Source of the DNA: Latilactobacillus curvatus JCM 1096 = DSM 20019
Lineage (GTDB): Bacteria; Bacillota; Bacilli; Lactobacillales; Lactobacillaceae
DNA length: 64,000 nucleotides
Direction of reading: 5' to 3'
Assembly (NCBI RefSeq): GCF_004101845.1
Contig: NZ_CP026116.1
Location: 1,736,001 to 1,800,000, forward strand
Shown: piece by piece, positions 63,183-64,000 of the stretch
How positions within the stretch are numbered: position 1 is the stretch's first letter
Layout: every line of letters starts with the position of its first letter
Program-made: the position numbers and the translations under genes
The notes under the pieces: model-generated
Database searches by the model: none
The model's input: only the letters and a program-made list of their open reading frames with translations
What the model was told of the DNA's origin: nothing

Positions 63183-64000
63183 ATTGCAGTGCGTCCCATG
63201 GGTCTAGCTTAATTGGGGTTTTTGTGAGTGCGGCTTGTTCTTCTTTTGTAAGGTACGCTTTTTTGACAATTACCTCGTAAACGTAGTCGTCAAACCAAGC
63301 GTCGCTCATACTGAAGTAACCTTTTGTACCGACTTTGGCACTCCATGTGTTTTCGACTTTCCATTTCGTTGGTTGGTCGTTTACGAGGTCGACACCGGTG
63401 AGGGTCATCGCGTGGGAAACAACGCCTTGTCGGTAGTCAAGTCGTTGGTCTTTTGGCATCGTCAAATCGAAACCAAAGAGTCCAGAATAGTCGTAAAGGT
63501 TGCGATCAAGCCAGCCTTTTTGTCGGTCCATATCCGCGAGCACGTCATTGCCAAACCAAATTGTTTCACCGTTTTGTAAGGATTGGATAGCCAGTGCTTT
63601 TAAACGTTCAGGGGGTAAGTTTAAGAGGCGCATTGGGTGACCTTCGACTACCGTGTTTTGCGATTCTAAACTGTAGAGTTGGTTGTATTGTTTACTTGTT
63701 TGGGGGCTGCTGACAACGGTGATGTAGTCGTCAAAGTTGCGATTGAGATATTTTTGATAGAAACTTTGCGGGGTTAAACCGCGGTCTTCATGGTAATTTT
63801 GGTCGTCATCGCGATAGGTGAAGTCAAACGTTTCGACTGGTTCGCCGAATGCGTAAACACATAGCCGATAGATTTCACTTAAGAAACCAGTCCGCGTTTC
63901 ACTGATGGTTGTTTCGCTAGCGTTGTCAGCAACAAGTTGCCGTAATTGAATCGCATCTTTGCGCAGTTTCAAATTAAGAGTGCTGTTGAATTCAGTGGTT
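63181..64000 (-). CDS. Aminopeptidase C paralogue, C-terminal part
   Basis: The frame stays open to the window edge (TTEFNSTLNLKLRKD...), so the N-terminal half with the catalytic Cys is outside. The visible 272 residues align throughout with the PepC just downstream (DDDQNYHEDRGLTPQSFYQKYL; catalytic His in VVSHAMTLTGVDLVND; catalytic Asn in WKVENTWSAKVGTKGYFSMSD). The usual NSWG is NTWS here, and the C-terminus ends DPWDALQ. A tandem duplicate, probably with altered specificity. Confidence 0.9.
   Translation of the reverse strand, partial: TTEFNSTLNLKLRKDAIQLRQLVADNASETTISETRTGFLSEIYRLCVYAFGEPVETFDFTYRDDDQNYHEDRGLTPQSFYQKYLNRNFDDYITVVSSPQTSKQYNQLYSLESQNTVVEGHPMRLLNLPPERLKALAIQSLQNGETIWFGNDVLADMDRQKGWLDRNLYDYSGLFGFDLTMPKDQRLDYRQGVVSHAMTLTGVDLVNDQPTKWKVENTWSAKVGTKGYFSMSDAWFDDYVYEVIVKKAYLTKEEQAALTKTPIKLDPWDALQ

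Overview
The window looks like the chromosome of a meat-type lactic acid bacterium, most likely Latilactobacillus (Lactobacillus) sakei or a close relative. Four things point that way: low-GC Lactobacillales codon use; a single-copy phosphoketolase beside a GntR regulator; a gntZ-gntK-gntP gluconate cluster; and an aspartate racemase/D-aspartate ligase pair, which fits Lys-D-Asp cross-linked peptidoglycan. Three near-identical IS30-family elements also fit the ISLsa1 type. The species call is from memory of gene content and was not checked by search.

Layout. 1-630: end of a nucleoside-type ABC permease, then a scar carrying the start of a PTS IIB gene and the last 39 codons of a 6-phospho-beta-glucosidase. 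640-8.5 kb: an alpha-mannoside PTS operon (PRD regulator, EIIA, EIIB, EIIC, GH38 alpha-mannosidase) plus an MFS transporter. 8.6-16.9 kb: phosphatase, guaB, a VanRS-like two-component system, dacA, murE and a Ser-rich lipoprotein. 17.1-19.6 kb: a zinc ABC operon behind a near-perfect Zur box. 19.6-24.2 kb: pepF, an LCP protein, nupC. 24.2-30.8 kb: tRNA-Gln and an aspartate-centred block (T-box-aspS, racD, D-Asp ligase, asdA). 31-36 kb: GntR, xpk, gltX. 36.4-41.4 kb: an RpiR-regulated gluconate operon whose permease gene is frameshifted. 42.7-49.9 kb: mntH, an MgtC-like protein, an NCS2 purine permease with a frameshifted guanine deaminase, a zinc-ribbon protein, an APC permease. 50.2-53.2 kb: a glycine-betaine ABC operon. 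54.4-61.4 kb: a UbiA prenyltransferase and a decayed operon (glycosylasparaginase, GntR and GrdB-like genes all frameshifted; PTS EIIC and a PepV-like dipeptidase intact). 61.5-64 kb: tandem pepC paralogues.

The most unusual signal is a family of about 115-nt structured repeats: twelve copies at seven loci. Each group starts within a few bases of a stop codon, lies in the same direction as that gene, and at five loci sits before an intrinsic terminator. The copies share fixed ends (AGAGTGYG ... RCACGTTTA) and a symmetric internal loop (TGAGSAT opposite ASCGSAR). Their stems differ in sequence but stay paired through compensatory changes, and they carry a few interchangeable apical modules. 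I do not recognise this family.

Other points. All three IS30 copies have 4-bp target duplications and sit in palindromes, two of them inside terminator hairpins. Six frameshift lesions affect five catabolic genes, so either this strain is losing purine, gluconate and glycopeptide catabolism or the assembly carries indel errors.
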